Below are positions 8,823-17,484 of a DNA stretch of 20,692 nucleotides, piece by piece. Numbering within the stretch: position 1 is the first letter of the stretch; each line of letters opens with the position of its first letter. Under the pieces are notes generated by a model. The model searched no databases and was not told the DNA's origin. It was given only the letters and a program-made list of their open reading frames with translations. Position numbers and translations under genes: made by a program. Source of the DNA: Acidobacteriota bacterium (GTDB lineage: Bacteria > Acidobacteriota > Terriglobia > Terriglobales > Acidobacteriaceae). The stretch is taken from NCBI GenBank assembly GCA_021778315.1, contig JAJYCQ010000031.1:1-20692 (forward strand), in the 5' to 3' direction.

Positions 8823-8867
8823 CGCAAGGAGCTAGCCCGCGAGGAACTAGCTCGCAAGGAACTATGG
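8823..8867 (+). repeat. Three 15-bp tandem units, each with a ribosome-site-like core
   Basis: CGCAAGGAGCTAGCC (8823-8837), CGCGAGGAACTAGCT (8838-8852) and CGCAAGGAACTATGG (8853-8867) are consecutive. Each carries AAGGA or GAGGA. In the third unit TAG has become TATG, giving the ATG start of the next gene at 8864, so the ribosome site and start codon are part of the repeat. An in-frame TAG at 8813 and no other start before 8864 support that start. Confidence 0.8.
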
Positions 8868-9823
8868 TGACGGCGACCCTTACACTTCTGTTGGCGGTGA
8901 CTCTGAGCGGACAGATGGCGACGGGGGAGGATGTTCGCGCGCTGGTGACGGAGGCTCGGGGGCTGCAGGCCGCGGGCAGACTGGATGAGGCCAGAGATGT
9001 GTACGAGCGCGTGCTGGTGGCGGAACCGGGAGACGCGGAGGCGCAGGAGGGCATGGCGTCGACGAGCGAAACGATTTCGCTGAAGGCGAGAGCTGCGGGC
9101 GATATGAATGGTGCTCTGGAGACGCTGGTGCGGGCGCAGAAGGTGGAGCCTGATGAGCAGCGGGTGTTGTTGGATCTTGGAATTCTGGAAGATGAGATGT
9201 CGCTGGATATGGACGCGGTGAGTACGCTGGAGCACCTGGTGGCGCTGAAGCCGGTGGACCCGAATGCGTTCTATGCGTTGGCGAGAGTGGACCTGAACCT
9301 GGGGAGACTGGCGGCGGCGGAGGAAGAGATGCGGGCGTATCTGAAGGTTCGGCCGCTGGATGCTTCGGCGCACTACGGGCTGGGAAGAATTTATCTGCAG
9401 GGGCTGGAGTTCGAGAAGGCGCAGGGGGAGTTTGAGGAGTCGATACGGATTCAGCCGAAGCAGAGCGAAGGGTACTACGAGCTAGGGCAGGCGTATCTGA
9501 ATCAGAACAAATTTGAGGAGGCGATTGCGCAGTTTAAGACGGCGTTGGTGCGGGACCCGAAGCATGGTGGGGCGCTGGTGGGGATCGGCACGGCGTACTT
9601 CAAGCTGAAGCAATACGACAAGGCGAAGGAGTGGCTGGTTAGGGCGACGGAGGCTGCTCCGGAGTATCAGCCGGGACACTACTACCTGGGATTGACGCTG
9701 GCGAGGCTGGGCGATGCGGCGGCGTCTCGACGAGAGTTGGATGTGGCTACGGAGTTGGCGGCGAAGGAGAATGAGACGTCGGCGACGAGGCTGCGGTTGC
9801 TGCATCCGGAGGGTCAGCCGTGA
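8864..9823 (+). CDS. Secreted tetratricopeptide-repeat protein (second of three)
   Basis: A 319-residue protein with a short hydrophobic N-terminus (MVTATLTLLLAVTLSGQMATG) that looks like a signal peptide but lacks the usual basic residue. TPR helices then run from about residue 24 to 305, with clear units such as ASAHYGLGRIYLQGLEFEKA, EGYYELGQAYLNQNKFEEAI and PGHYYLGLTLARLGDAAASR. No enzyme motif is visible; a protein-binding scaffold in the periplasm is the likely role. The start is fixed by an upstream in-frame stop and by AAGGA five bases before the ATG, within a triplicated 15-bp unit. It overlaps the next TPR gene by four bases, so the two are surely co-translated. The receptor terminator lies upstream, but no clear promoter is visible in the 100 bases between, so read-through from the receptor may supply part of its transcription. 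Confidence 0.85.
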   Translation: MVTATLTLLLAVTLSGQMATGEDVRALVTEARGLQAAGRLDEARDVYERVLVAEPGDAEAQEGMASTSETISLKARAAGDMNGALETLVRAQKVEPDEQRVLLDLGILEDEMSLDMDAVSTLEHLVALKPVDPNAFYALARVDLNLGRLAAAEEEMRAYLKVRPLDASAHYGLGRIYLQGLEFEKAQGEFEESIRIQPKQSEGYYELGQAYLNQNKFEEAIAQFKTALVRDPKHGGALVGIGTAYFKLKQYDKAKEWLVRATEAAPEYQPGHYYLGLTLARLGDAAASRRELDVATELAAKENETSATRLRLLHPEGQP

Positions 9824-10998
9824 GAGCTGGAGACGAGATGCTGGTGAAGGCTGAGACGCGATGGGGATGGCTGGTGGTGGGGTGCTTGTTGTTGGGGGCG
9901 CAGATGCGCGGGCTGTGCTTTGCGGGAGCGCAGCAGGTTACGCAGCAGGGTGTTCAGGATTCGCACTGGATGGATGCGGGTGCAGCGGCGCTGCGGCGGG
10001 GAGATGCGAAGACGGCGGAGGAGGACTTTCGGCAGCAGCTGACGGTGACTCCGGGATCTGCGGATGCGATGTTGGGCGTGGGGCTGGCGGAGCTTCGCGA
10101 GGGGAAGATGGGAGACGCGGAGCGGGACCTGGCGAAGGCGAGCGAGATGAATCCGGCGATGCTGAGCGCGCATATGTTTCGGGGGATTGCGCTGTTTCAG
10201 ATGAACTCGGTGGAGGCTGCGATTGCGGAGATGCAGGAGGAGATTCGGCTACAGCCGAAGAACGTGGAGGCGCTGACGTGGCTGGGGATTATGCAGCTGC
10301 AGGCGGGGAAGCCGAAGCTGGCGGCGGTTCCTCTGGATGAGGCGGGGGAGTTGCGGCCGGGAGATCAGAATATTTTGTACTACGAGGTGCGGGCGCATAC
10401 GCTGGCGGCGCAGGAGTCGTTCCGGGAGCTGTTCAAGATGGATCCGGATTCGGCGTATGTGCATCGGGCGCAGGCGGAGATTGACTCGGAGTCGCAGCAG
10501 CCGGATAAGGCGATTGTGGAGTACCAGGCGGCGATCAAGAAGTCTCCGTCGAATGCGGAGTTGTATGAGGCGCTGGGGAATGAAGAGCAGAAGGTGAGCC
10601 ATGTGGCGGAAGCTCGGAGTGCGTATGAGGCGGAGCTGGCGCTGACTCCGGGGAGTGCGATTGCGCTGTTCAACTTGGGCAAGATTGAGGTGGAGACAGG
10701 CGATGCGGCGCAGGGAGTGGCGCTGCTGCGGCGGGCGCTGGAGGCCCATGCGAGTGCGGCTCCTACTTGCTTTTATTTGGGGCTGGGGTTGTCGAAGATG
10801 GGGAAGAGCGAGGAGGCGGTGGGATGGCTGGAGCGGGTGCTGACGAGTGAGCCGTCGGAGTTTATACGGGAGAGAGATGAGTACGAGCTGGTGAGGGTGT
10901 ATCAGCGGCTGAACCGGAAGGCGGACTCGGACCGGGCGCTGGAGGAGCTGAAGAAGCTGAAGGCGAAGGCGGCTCCTGCTGGCGCGGGGGGGCCGTAG
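9820..10998 (+). CDS. Secreted tetratricopeptide-repeat protein (third of three)
   Basis: A 392-residue protein with a hydrophobic leader (about residues 15-36, WGWLVVGCLLLGAQMRG) and TPR helices across about 48-380. Examples are GAAALRRGDAKTAEEDFRQQ, AMLSAHMFRGIALFQMNS and EAVGWLERVLTSEPSE; a Lys/Ala-rich end follows. It starts with GTG in a GTGA overlap with the preceding TPR gene and has GGAGG seven bases upstream, a translational-coupling arrangement. An ATG at 9838 with GGAG five bases upstream is equally possible and would give a tighter signal peptide of 386 residues. No catalytic motif is visible; it is presumably a partner of the preceding TPR protein. No obvious terminator follows before the araA promoter. 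Confidence 0.85.
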   Translation: MRAGDEMLVKAETRWGWLVVGCLLLGAQMRGLCFAGAQQVTQQGVQDSHWMDAGAAALRRGDAKTAEEDFRQQLTVTPGSADAMLGVGLAELREGKMGDAERDLAKASEMNPAMLSAHMFRGIALFQMNSVEAAIAEMQEEIRLQPKNVEALTWLGIMQLQAGKPKLAAVPLDEAGELRPGDQNILYYEVRAHTLAAQESFRELFKMDPDSAYVHRAQAEIDSESQQPDKAIVEYQAAIKKSPSNAELYEALGNEEQKVSHVAEARSAYEAELALTPGSAIALFNLGKIEVETGDAAQGVALLRRALEAHASAAPTCFYLGLGLSKMGKSEEAVGWLERVLTSEPSEFIRERDEYELVRVYQRLNRKADSDRALEELKKLKAKAAPAGAGGP

Positions 10999-11050
10999 GT
11001 TGCGGGAGTCTGGGGAGACGATCCGGAAGAGTTGAGGTGAGGTTTATTCG

Positions 11051-11079
11051 TTGACACAATGATGTATACAATGTAGTTT
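11051..11079 (+). promoter_or_regulatory. Candidate araA promoter
   Basis: A perfect TTGACA (11051-11056) and TAGTTT (11074-11079) are separated by 17 bases; the -10 matches consensus at only three positions. The spacer contains the 8-bp palindrome TGTATACA (11063-11070), which could be a GntR-type operator core. Alternatively, TATACA at 11065-11070 could be the -10 of another start. With the first reading, transcription starts near 11086, at the edge of the LacI-like operator. Confidence 0.5.
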
Positions 11080-11086
11080 TATTTGC

Positions 11087-11100
11087 GGAAAACGTTTGCT
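11087..11100. promoter_or_regulatory. LacI-family-like operator at the araA transcription start
   Basis: GGAAAACGTTTGCT fits TGnAAnCGnTnnCA at all fixed positions except the two ends. With its flanks (CGGAAAAC/GTTTGCTG) it is an imperfect palindrome matching at six of eight base pairs. It is centred 84 bases before the araA ATG and just downstream of the predicted start of transcription, a classic repressor position. It closely resembles the sites before the TonB receptor. Confidence 0.6.
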
Positions 11101-11177
11101 GCAGTTGTGGGATGTTTGCACCGATGGGTGCGATCTGCGAGTTGGTTCGAGTTGTTCGAGAAGGTCAGGAGAGAGAC

Positions 11178-12650
11178 ATGAAGGCGCTTGAGGGTTTGGA
11201 GATCTGGTTCGTAACGGGGAGCCAGCATTTGTATGGGGCTGAGGCATTGGCGCAGGTTGCGAAGAACTCGCAGGTGATTGCGGCGTCGCTGGACGCGGAG
11301 ACGGCGATACCGTTCAAGGTGGTGTTCAAGCCGGTGCTGACTACTCCCGAGGAAGTGCGGGGGCTGTGTCGCGAGGCTAACAATGCGGAGAATTGCATTG
11401 GGCTGGTGCTGTGGATGCATACGTTTTCTCCGGCGAAGATGTGGATTGCGGGATTGACGTCGCTGACGAAGCCGTTTTTGCATTTGCATACGCAGTTCAA
11501 CCGGGAGCTGCCGTGGTCGTCGATTGATATGGACTTCATGAATTTGAACCAGTCGGCGCATGGGGATCGCGAGTTTGGATTTATTACGGCGCGGCTGCGG
11601 CTGGCTCGCAAGGTGGTGGTGGGGTTCTGGAAGGATGCTGAGACGGTTGCAGAGGTGGCGACGTGGACTCGTGCTGCGGCGGGCTGGCACGAATCGCAGA
11701 ACCTGAAGGTGGCGCGGTTTGGTGACAATATGCGCGAGGTTGCGGTGACGGACGGCGACAAGGTAGAGGCGCAGGCGCGGCTGGGGTACAGCGTGAATGG
11801 ATATGGCGTGGGCGACCTGGTGGCTCGGATGAATGAGGTGACGGATGCCGAGGTTGATGGGCTGGTGAAGGAGTATCGCGAGAGCTATTCGATTGCGAAG
11901 GAGCATGACCGGCCGGATGCGATTCGTACGGCGGCGAAGATTGAGTTGGGGCTGCGTGGATTTTTGGAGGAGGGAGGGTTCGGAGCGTTTACGGATACGT
12001 TCCAGGACCTGCATGGGCTGGAGCAGCTTCCGGGGATTGCGGTGCAGCGGCTGATGGCGGACGGATATGGGTTTGGCGGCGAGGGAGATTGGAAGACGGC
12101 GGCGCTGGTGAGGACGATGAAGGTGATGGCGCATGGCCTGCCGGGTGGCACGTCGTTCATGGAGGACTATACGTACGACTTTAGCGGGACTCCGAAGATA
12201 CTGGGGTCGCACATGCTGGAGGTTTGTCCGTCGATTGCGGCGGGTAAGTCGTCGTTGGAGGTTCATGCGCTGGGGATTGGGGGGAAGGCGGATCCGGTGA
12301 GGCTGGTGTTCACGGCTCCAAGCGGGCCGGCGGTGGTGGCTTCGCTGGTGGATATGGGGAATCGCTTTCGGATGATTGTGAATGAGGTCGATGTGATTCA
12401 GCCGGAGGAGGAGTTGCCGAAGTTGCCGGTGGCTCGTGCGGTGTGGCTGCCGAAGCCTAGCTTGCGCGTGGCGGCGGCGGCGTGGATCTATGCGGGCGGA
12501 GCGCACCATACCGGGTTCAGCCAGGCGTTGACGATGGAGCATCTGGAGGACTTCGTGGAGATCGCTGGCGTGGAGATGGTGAGGATCGATGCGGAAACCC
12601 GGCTGACGCAGTTTCGGAAGGAGCTGCGTTGGAGTGAGGCGACTTACTGA
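11178..12650 (+). CDS. araA: L-arabinose isomerase
   Basis: Converts L-arabinose to L-ribulose in the cytoplasm (EC 5.3.1.4), the first step of bacterial arabinose use; a Mn2+-dependent enzyme. From the ATG at 11178 it has 490 residues, close to the 500 of the E. coli enzyme. The N-terminus ([19 protein letters not shown]) is diagnostic. The residues equivalent to the four E. coli metal ligands are present in GEGDWKT (E302), SFMEDY (E329), GSHMLEV (H345) and YAGGAHHT (H443/H444). A longer frame from 11112 was rejected because AGGAGA lies correctly before 11178 and the family begins there. No ribulokinase or epimerase gene is adjacent, so the rest of the pathway lies elsewhere. A LacI-like operator and promoter precede it and a strong terminator follows. 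It is the only cytoplasmic sugar enzyme in the window. Confidence 0.97.
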   Translation: MKALEGLEIWFVTGSQHLYGAEALAQVAKNSQVIAASLDAETAIPFKVVFKPVLTTPEEVRGLCREANNAENCIGLVLWMHTFSPAKMWIAGLTSLTKPFLHLHTQFNRELPWSSIDMDFMNLNQSAHGDREFGFITARLRLARKVVVGFWKDAETVAEVATWTRAAAGWHESQNLKVARFGDNMREVAVTDGDKVEAQARLGYSVNGYGVGDLVARMNEVTDAEVDGLVKEYRESYSIAKEHDRPDAIRTAAKIELGLRGFLEEGGFGAFTDTFQDLHGLEQLPGIAVQRLMADGYGFGGEGDWKTAALVRTMKVMAHGLPGGTSFMEDYTYDFSGTPKILGSHMLEVCPSIAAGKSSLEVHALGIGGKADPVRLVFTAPSGPAVVASLVDMGNRFRMIVNEVDVIQPEEELPKLPVARAVWLPKPSLRVAAAAWIYAGGAHHTGFSQALTMEHLEDFVEIAGVEMVRIDAETRLTQFRKELRWSEATY

Positions 12651-12696
12651 GGCTGTGGCGGTCTACACCGCTATTGATCGTGTGAGTTAAGGCAAG

Positions 12697-12737
12697 AGCG
12701 CGCGAATGACATGGGGTCATTCGCGCGCTGGCTTTTT
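12697..12737 (+). terminator. Intrinsic terminator after araA
   Basis: AGCGCGCGAATGAC (12697-12710) pairs perfectly with GTCATTCGCGCGCT (12716-12729) around a 5-base loop. After GGC comes TTTTT (12733-12737). It lies 46 bases after the araA stop. The stem would also form in the transcript of the converging GH78 gene, but no T-run follows on that side. Confidence 0.88.
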
Positions 12738-12746
12738 AGGGGAGGG

Positions 12747-15700
12747 TTATTCAATGGAATAGGTGTGGGTGCCGCTGCCGATGGATTCGGTTTTGTTGTT
12801 GGGGAGGAGGACGGTGGCGGTGGTGTTGGGGGGGAGGGTGATGGTGAAGCGGTGGGTGGATTGCTTCCAGTCGGAGACGATGGTGCCGTAGGCGGAGTCG
12901 TACTCGACGTGGAGGGCGGGGAGCGCGGGGTCGAAGTGGGGTTGGATGGTGAGGTGGTGGAAGCCGGGGCCGGTGGCGTCGGTGTCGATGCCGGCGGCGC
13001 GACGGTAGACCCAGGCCATGACGGAGCCGAAGGCGTAGTGGTTGTAGGAGTTCATGCTGGGGTCTCCGGTGTCGCCGTTCCAACGCTCCCACCAGGTGGT
13101 GGCTCCTTTGCTGACCATGTAGCCCCAAGAGGGGTAGGTGTCGGCGAGGAGAAGTTTGAAGGCTAGATCGGTGTGCTGATTTTCGTCGAGGACGGAGAGG
13201 AGGAAGGGCGTGCCGAGGAAGCCGGTGGAGAGGTGGTTGCCGTGGGCTGCGATGTCCTTGACGAGGCGGTCGGTCATGTTGGCGCGGAGGTTGGTGGGGG
13301 CGATTCCGGTGAAGATGGTGGCTAGGTACGCGGTCTGGGTGTTGCCTTCGACGCTGCCGTCGGGTTTGAGGAAGGCGGTGCGGTAGGCGGCGGCGATGGC
13401 TTCATATTGTTGCTGATATTTTTCGGCGTCGGCGGGGCGGTGGAGGGCGGTGGCCATCTCGGTCATCTCACGGGTGACGAGGGCCCAGTAGGCGGTGTCG
13501 ATGAGGGTCTTGGGGGTGTGCTGATCGGGGGCTAGCCAGTCGGCGTAGTTGTTGCCGAGGGCGTTGCGGCGAACGTAGTCGGGGTTGTTGGTGAGGATGA
13601 AGCTGGCCCAGCGTTCCATGGCCGGCCAGGAGCGCTCGACTACGCTGAGGTCGCCGTACTGGAGCCAAGCGGCGTAGGGGATGAAGACTCCGGCGTCGCC
13701 CCAGCCGGGGGCTCCGGGAGTGGGGCCGAGGATGTTGGGGGAGACGTCGGAGAAGGCTCCGGCGGGGGTCTGGGCGTCGGTGACGTCGAGCATGAATTTG
13801 TGGGTGAAGGCGTCGATGTTGAAGTTGTAGGTACCGGTGCGCCAGAAGGCTCCGGCGTCGCCCATCCAGCCGAGGCGCTCGTCGCGCTGTGGGCAGTCGG
13901 TGGGGATAGAGACGAAGTTGCCGCGCTGGCCCCAGGCACCGAGCTGGTTCATCTTGTTGAGGGTGTCGCTGGAGCTGGTGAGGCGGACGGTGGGGGGCTC
14001 GGAGAGGCTGTTGTAGACGAGGCCGTCGAGGGTGGAGAGGGTGGGGGGAGTGGAGGGCTGGCCGCCGAGGAAGGAGAGCTCGACGTAGCGGAAGCCGTGG
14101 AAGGTGAAGGCGGGGGTCCAGGTTTCGTCGCCGGTGCCGGAGAGAGCGTAGGTGTCGGTGGCGTCGGCGTTGCGGAGGTTGGTGGTGTAGATGCTGCCGT
14201 CGGGGTTGAGGCGCTCGGCGTAGCGGAGGCGGGCGACGGTGCCGCGGGGGCCTCGGATGTGGAGGAGGATGTTGCCGACCATGTTCTGGCCCATGTCGTA
14301 GATGGTGGGGTGGGCGGCGTTGGCGGGATTGAGGCTGATGGGGTGGAGGGTGAGCGTGGTGCTGATGGGAAGGTCGGGCTGCGCGGTGAGAGCGAGGTCG
14401 CTGTCGGGTGGAGTTGCGGTGGTGGCGGCGGTCCAGTGCGAGGCGTCGAAGTGGGGAGCGCTCCAGCCGGGTTGGGCGAGGCGGGCGTCGTAGGATTCGC
14501 CTCCGTAGATTTCGGAGAAGGTGATGGGCGCGGGGGCGGTGAGCCAGGTGGGGTCGGTGATGATGGTCTGGTGGGTGCCGTTGGCGAGGGTGAGGTCGAG
14601 CTGCGCGCGGAGGAGATTGGGGCCGCGCGTGTAGCGGAAGCCGATCCAGGTCATCGGAGAGCTGTACCAGCCTCCTCCGAGGAGGACGCCGAGGGTGTTG
14701 GCGCCGTGGGTGAGGAGGGGCGTTACGTCGTAGGTCTGGTAGAGGACTCGCTTGTGGAAGTCGGTCCAGCCGGGGGAGAGGAGGGTGTGGGGAGCGACGG
14801 GTTTGCCGTTGAGGAAGGCCTGGTAGGCTCCAAGGGCGGTGAGGGTGAGGCGCGCGGAGCGGATGGGGGAGCTGACGGAGAAGTCTTTGCGGAGGAGGGA
14901 GGCGTCGGTGGCGATGCGGTCGGGGCCGGGGACGGTTTGCTGGCGGTCGGGGCCGATGCCGAAGGGAGCGGAGAGGGTTCCGGCGATCTGGGCGGCGGCC
15001 CAGGGCGAGGCGGAGTTGGAGCGGGCCTGCCATTGGTCGTTGGTGACGATGCGGTCTTGCTGGCCGTTGGCGCGTGTGATGTGGATGGAGGCGGCGATGG
15101 CGGAGGGGGCGGTGGTAGAGGGAGTGTCGGTGCGGTGCGCGGTGACGTCGAGGAGGACTTCGTTGTCGCCGGGGTGAAGGAGGGAGGCGATCTCTTCGCG
15201 GTCGAAGGCTCCCCACTCGTTGTGATGGCCGGTGACGGTGCCGTTGACGCGGGCGGTGAAGTCGCCTCGGACGAGGACGTGGAGGCTGGCGGCGGAGGGC
15301 GCTGCGTCAAGATGGAAGCGGTAGCGGAACTGCGCGGGCGTGGCCGAGGGGACGTGCATGGGGTCGGAGTTGGGGAGCCAGAGGTAGCGGATGGCGCTGA
15401 GTTCGTGCTCGTCGGCGGGATCGTTGCGGGTGATCCACTGGGCCTTCCAGTCGGCGGGGGTGAGGAGGCCGGTTTCGAAGGAGGCGGGGAGGGAGGCGGT
15501 GTGCTGACCCTTGTTGTCCCAGACGATGACCTTCCAGAGGTAGCGCTGCTGGGGGCGGAGGGGAGTGCCGGCGTAGGGGATGTCGAGTGAGGCGGAGGAG
15601 GGGAGGCGGCCGGAGTCCCAGGCGTCGGTGTGGCCGGGGAGGAGGTGGGCGGCGTCGGTGGCGACGAGGATTTCGTAGCCTGATTGGAGCCAGTTGGGAG

Positions 15701-15842
15701 TGTGGGCGTCGCTGCGCCAGGAAAAGGTGGGGTGTGGGGTGTCGATACCGAGGGGGTTGGGGAGAGCGTTGGTGCGGAGATGAACGGGGGCGGCCTGCGC
15801 TGCTGCGGCGAGGGAGAGGAGGACCAGAGCGAATTTCGACAT
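12747..15842 (-). CDS. Secreted GH78 alpha-L-rhamnosidase
   Basis: Removes terminal alpha-L-rhamnose from plant polysaccharides or glycosides outside the cytoplasm. From the ATG at 15842 it has 1031 residues, normal for multidomain GH78 enzymes. A signal peptide (MSKFALVLLSLAAAAQA) is followed by N-terminal beta-sandwich domains (about 18-560), the (alpha/alpha)6 catalytic barrel (about 560-940) and a C-terminal beta domain. The family motif DCPQRDERLGWMGD (around residue 650) carries the acidic residues, and GATTWWERWNGD the general base (about E919). Thus the enzyme looks active. An open frame extends to 16004, but those 54 extra residues are low-complexity and precede the signal peptide; an ATG at 15875 is a second possibility. 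The ribosome site is weak for both. It converges on araA; the 241 bases to the divergent CheB-CheR start hold no LacI-like site that I could find. Confidence 0.95.
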   Translation of the reverse strand: MSKFALVLLSLAAAAQAAPVHLRTNALPNPLGIDTPHPTFSWRSDAHTPNWLQSGYEILVATDAAHLLPGHTDAWDSGRLPSSASLDIPYAGTPLRPQQRYLWKVIVWDNKGQHTASLPASFETGLLTPADWKAQWITRNDPADEHELSAIRYLWLPNSDPMHVPSATPAQFRYRFHLDAAPSAASLHVLVRGDFTARVNGTVTGHHNEWGAFDREEIASLLHPGDNEVLLDVTAHRTDTPSTTAPSAIAASIHITRANGQQDRIVTNDQWQARSNSASPWAAAQIAGTLSAPFGIGPDRQQTVPGPDRIATDASLLRKDFSVSSPIRSARLTLTALGAYQAFLNGKPVAPHTLLSPGWTDFHKRVLYQTYDVTPLLTHGANTLGVLLGGGWYSSPMTWIGFRYTRGPNLLRAQLDLTLANGTHQTIITDPTWLTAPAPITFSEIYGGESYDARLAQPGWSAPHFDASHWTAATTATPPDSDLALTAQPDLPISTTLTLHPISLNPANAAHPTIYDMGQNMVGNILLHIRGPRGTVARLRYAERLNPDGSIYTTNLRNADATDTYALSGTGDETWTPAFTFHGFRYVELSFLGGQPSTPPTLSTLDGLVYNSLSEPPTVRLTSSSDTLNKMNQLGAWGQRGNFVSIPTDCPQRDERLGWMGDAGAFWRTGTYNFNIDAFTHKFMLDVTDAQTPAGAFSDVSPNILGPTPGAPGWGDAGVFIPYAAWLQYGDLSVVERSWPAMERWASFILTNNPDYVRRNALGNNYADWLAPDQHTPKTLIDTAYWALVTREMTEMATALHRPADAEKYQQQYEAIAAAYRTAFLKPDGSVEGNTQTAYLATIFTGIAPTNLRANMTDRLVKDIAAHGNHLSTGFLGTPFLLSVLDENQHTDLAFKLLLADTYPSWGYMVSKGATTWWERWNGDTGDPSMNSYNHYAFGSVMAWVYRRAAGIDTDATGPGFHHLTIQPHFDPALPALHVEYDSAYGTIVSDWKQSTHRFTITLPPNTTATVLLPNNKTESIGSGTHTYSIE

Positions 15843-16083
15843 AGGGATAAGGCCTCGGCTTTCTAACTGGAACATGATACCCGTAATGGAATTATCTTGA
15901 GGAGCAAAACTCTGGGGGTATGCAGGAGATGGAGTTGGAGTGTTGGGAACGGGACTGGATATTTGAGCGATGCAACCTGAGTGGGCGGCAAGGGTGTCAT
16001 ACACTTAAGATGGTTGTTGATTGGACCAGAGATCAAGCCAACGTGCTCCGCCCACGAAGAATGCGGAGGGATCCTGGTGCAAA

Positions 16084-17478
16084 ATGATTGCTTCAAAGAA
16101 GCAGAGACCTCCGCCGAAGAGCTTAATGACGGAGGTTCGCGTGGTGGCGATTGGAGCGTCGGCAGGTGGGCTGGAAGCTCTTTCGGCGATTCTTCGCGCA
16201 TTGCCCACGGATATCGCACTGGCGTTCATTCTGATACAGCATCTTGATCCGAAGCATCGAAGCATGCTGCCTGAGTTGCTGGCGAAGGTGACGAAGATAC
16301 CTGTGCTGGAAGCTCTGGATGCGATGAAGATCGAGTTGAACCATATCTACGTGATGCCGAGCAACGTCGATATTTCGATCATGGATGGACACTTTGGGCT
16401 GAAGCCACGGGTGCTGGATGCGCACCAGCAGAATCTACCGATTGATATTTTTATGCGGTCGCTGGCGGAGGTGCGGAAGAGCCAGGCGATTGGGGTGGTG
16501 CTGTCGGGCACGGCGTCGGATGGGACGGCAGGGGTGGAGGCGATTCGGGCGGCGGGCGGAGTGACGTTCGCGCAGGATCCTGAGACGGCGAAGTTCGATG
16601 GGATGCCGAGGAACGCGATTGATTCGGGGTGCGTGGATTTTGTGTTGTCGCCGGAGAAGATTGCGGAGGAGTTGGCGTGGATGACGCTGCATCCGGGGCG
16701 CAGGAGGTCAGTGAAGGTGGTGGAAGAGGTGAAGAGCGACGCAGATTATTTCACCTCGATTCTGGAGATGGTGAGTGCTTCGCAGGGTGCGGACTTCAGC
16801 AAGTACAAGCAGAGCACGCTGCAGCGACGGACGCAGCAGCGGATGGCGTCTCTGAGCATCGCTTCGCTGGGGGCGTATGCACATTATCTGGGCGAGCATC
16901 CGGAGGAAGTGGCGAAGCTGACCGACCAGGTGTTGATTCCGGTGACGGAGTTTTTTCGGAACCCGGAGGTGTTTGAGGATGTGTCGCAGACGATACTTCC
17001 AAGGATTGGGGGAGAGGGAACGAAGGGGAGCCTGCGGATATGGGTAGTGGCTTGCTCGAGCGGAGAGGAGGTCTATTCGCTGGCGATGGTGCTGCTGGAG
17101 TACCTGGGGGCGAAGGCCGAGGGGTGCCAGATACAGATCTTTGCTACCGACATCAGCGACCGTATGATTGCGAAGGCACGGGCGGGGACGTATGCGGAAA
17201 ACGCGATGAAGAATGTTTCGGCGGAGCGCAGGGAACGATTCTTCACGAAGGTGGCGGCTGGGTATCAGATCAATAAGTTGATACGAGACCGCTGCGTGTT
17301 TGCTCGTCACGATGTGACGAAGGACCCGCCGTTTTCGAATCTGGATTTAATTTCGTGCCGGAATTTTTTGATTTATGTGCAGCCGGAGTTGCAGGAAAAA
17401 ATACTTTCGACGTTTCATTATTCGTTGGGTTCGACGGGGTATCTGCTGCTGGGAAGCGCGGAGAGCGCGGCATCGTAG
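16084..17478 (+). CDS. CheB-CheR protein, N-terminal half of a nonsense-split sensor fusion
   Basis: 464 residues from the ATG at 16084: a methylesterase (CheB) domain without receiver, at about 15-200, then a CheR methyltransferase at about 230-460. The CheB catalytic triad is visible as GASAGG (S26), LIQHLDP (H53) and GTASDGT (D146). CheR shows TEFFRNPEVF, the SAM-binding VVACSSGEEVYSLA, FATDIS and DLISCRNFLIYV. Such fusions normally continue in one chain into PAS domains and a kinase. Here an in-frame TAG (17476-17478) falls after GSAESAAS, exactly where relatives continue toward a F-x-P-x-x-KKxKIY segment. That segment is found 7 codons later in the next frame-matched gene. The start is uncertain: TTG at 16021 and ATG at 16126 are alternatives, and no ribosome site is convincing. 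Substrates of the two enzyme domains in such hybrids are not firmly known. Confidence 0.85.
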   Translation: MIASKKQRPPPKSLMTEVRVVAIGASAGGLEALSAILRALPTDIALAFILIQHLDPKHRSMLPELLAKVTKIPVLEALDAMKIELNHIYVMPSNVDISIMDGHFGLKPRVLDAHQQNLPIDIFMRSLAEVRKSQAIGVVLSGTASDGTAGVEAIRAAGGVTFAQDPETAKFDGMPRNAIDSGCVDFVLSPEKIAEELAWMTLHPGRRRSVKVVEEVKSDADYFTSILEMVSASQGADFSKYKQSTLQRRTQQRMASLSIASLGAYAHYLGEHPEEVAKLTDQVLIPVTEFFRNPEVFEDVSQTILPRIGGEGTKGSLRIWVVACSSGEEVYSLAMVLLEYLGAKAEGCQIQIFATDISDRMIAKARAGTYAENAMKNVSAERRERFFTKVAAGYQINKLIRDRCVFARHDVTKDPPFSNLDLISCRNFLIYVQPELQEKILSTFHYSLGSTGYLLLGSAESAAS

Positions 17479-17484
17479 CCGGAG

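Noticed and set aside
11112..11177. N-terminal extension of araA from 11112
   Set aside because: The 22 extra residues do not fit the family, and a good ribosome site precedes the ATG at 11178.
13468..15216. 582-residue minus-strand frame inside GH78
   Set aside because: An Arg/Pro/His-rich shifted reading of the same DNA; GH78 motifs are in the other frame.
13800..15590. 596-residue plus-strand open frame opposite the GH78 gene
   Set aside because: Low-complexity G/V/E composition and no ribosome site or domain; it is a by-product of strong codon bias in the rhamnosidase.
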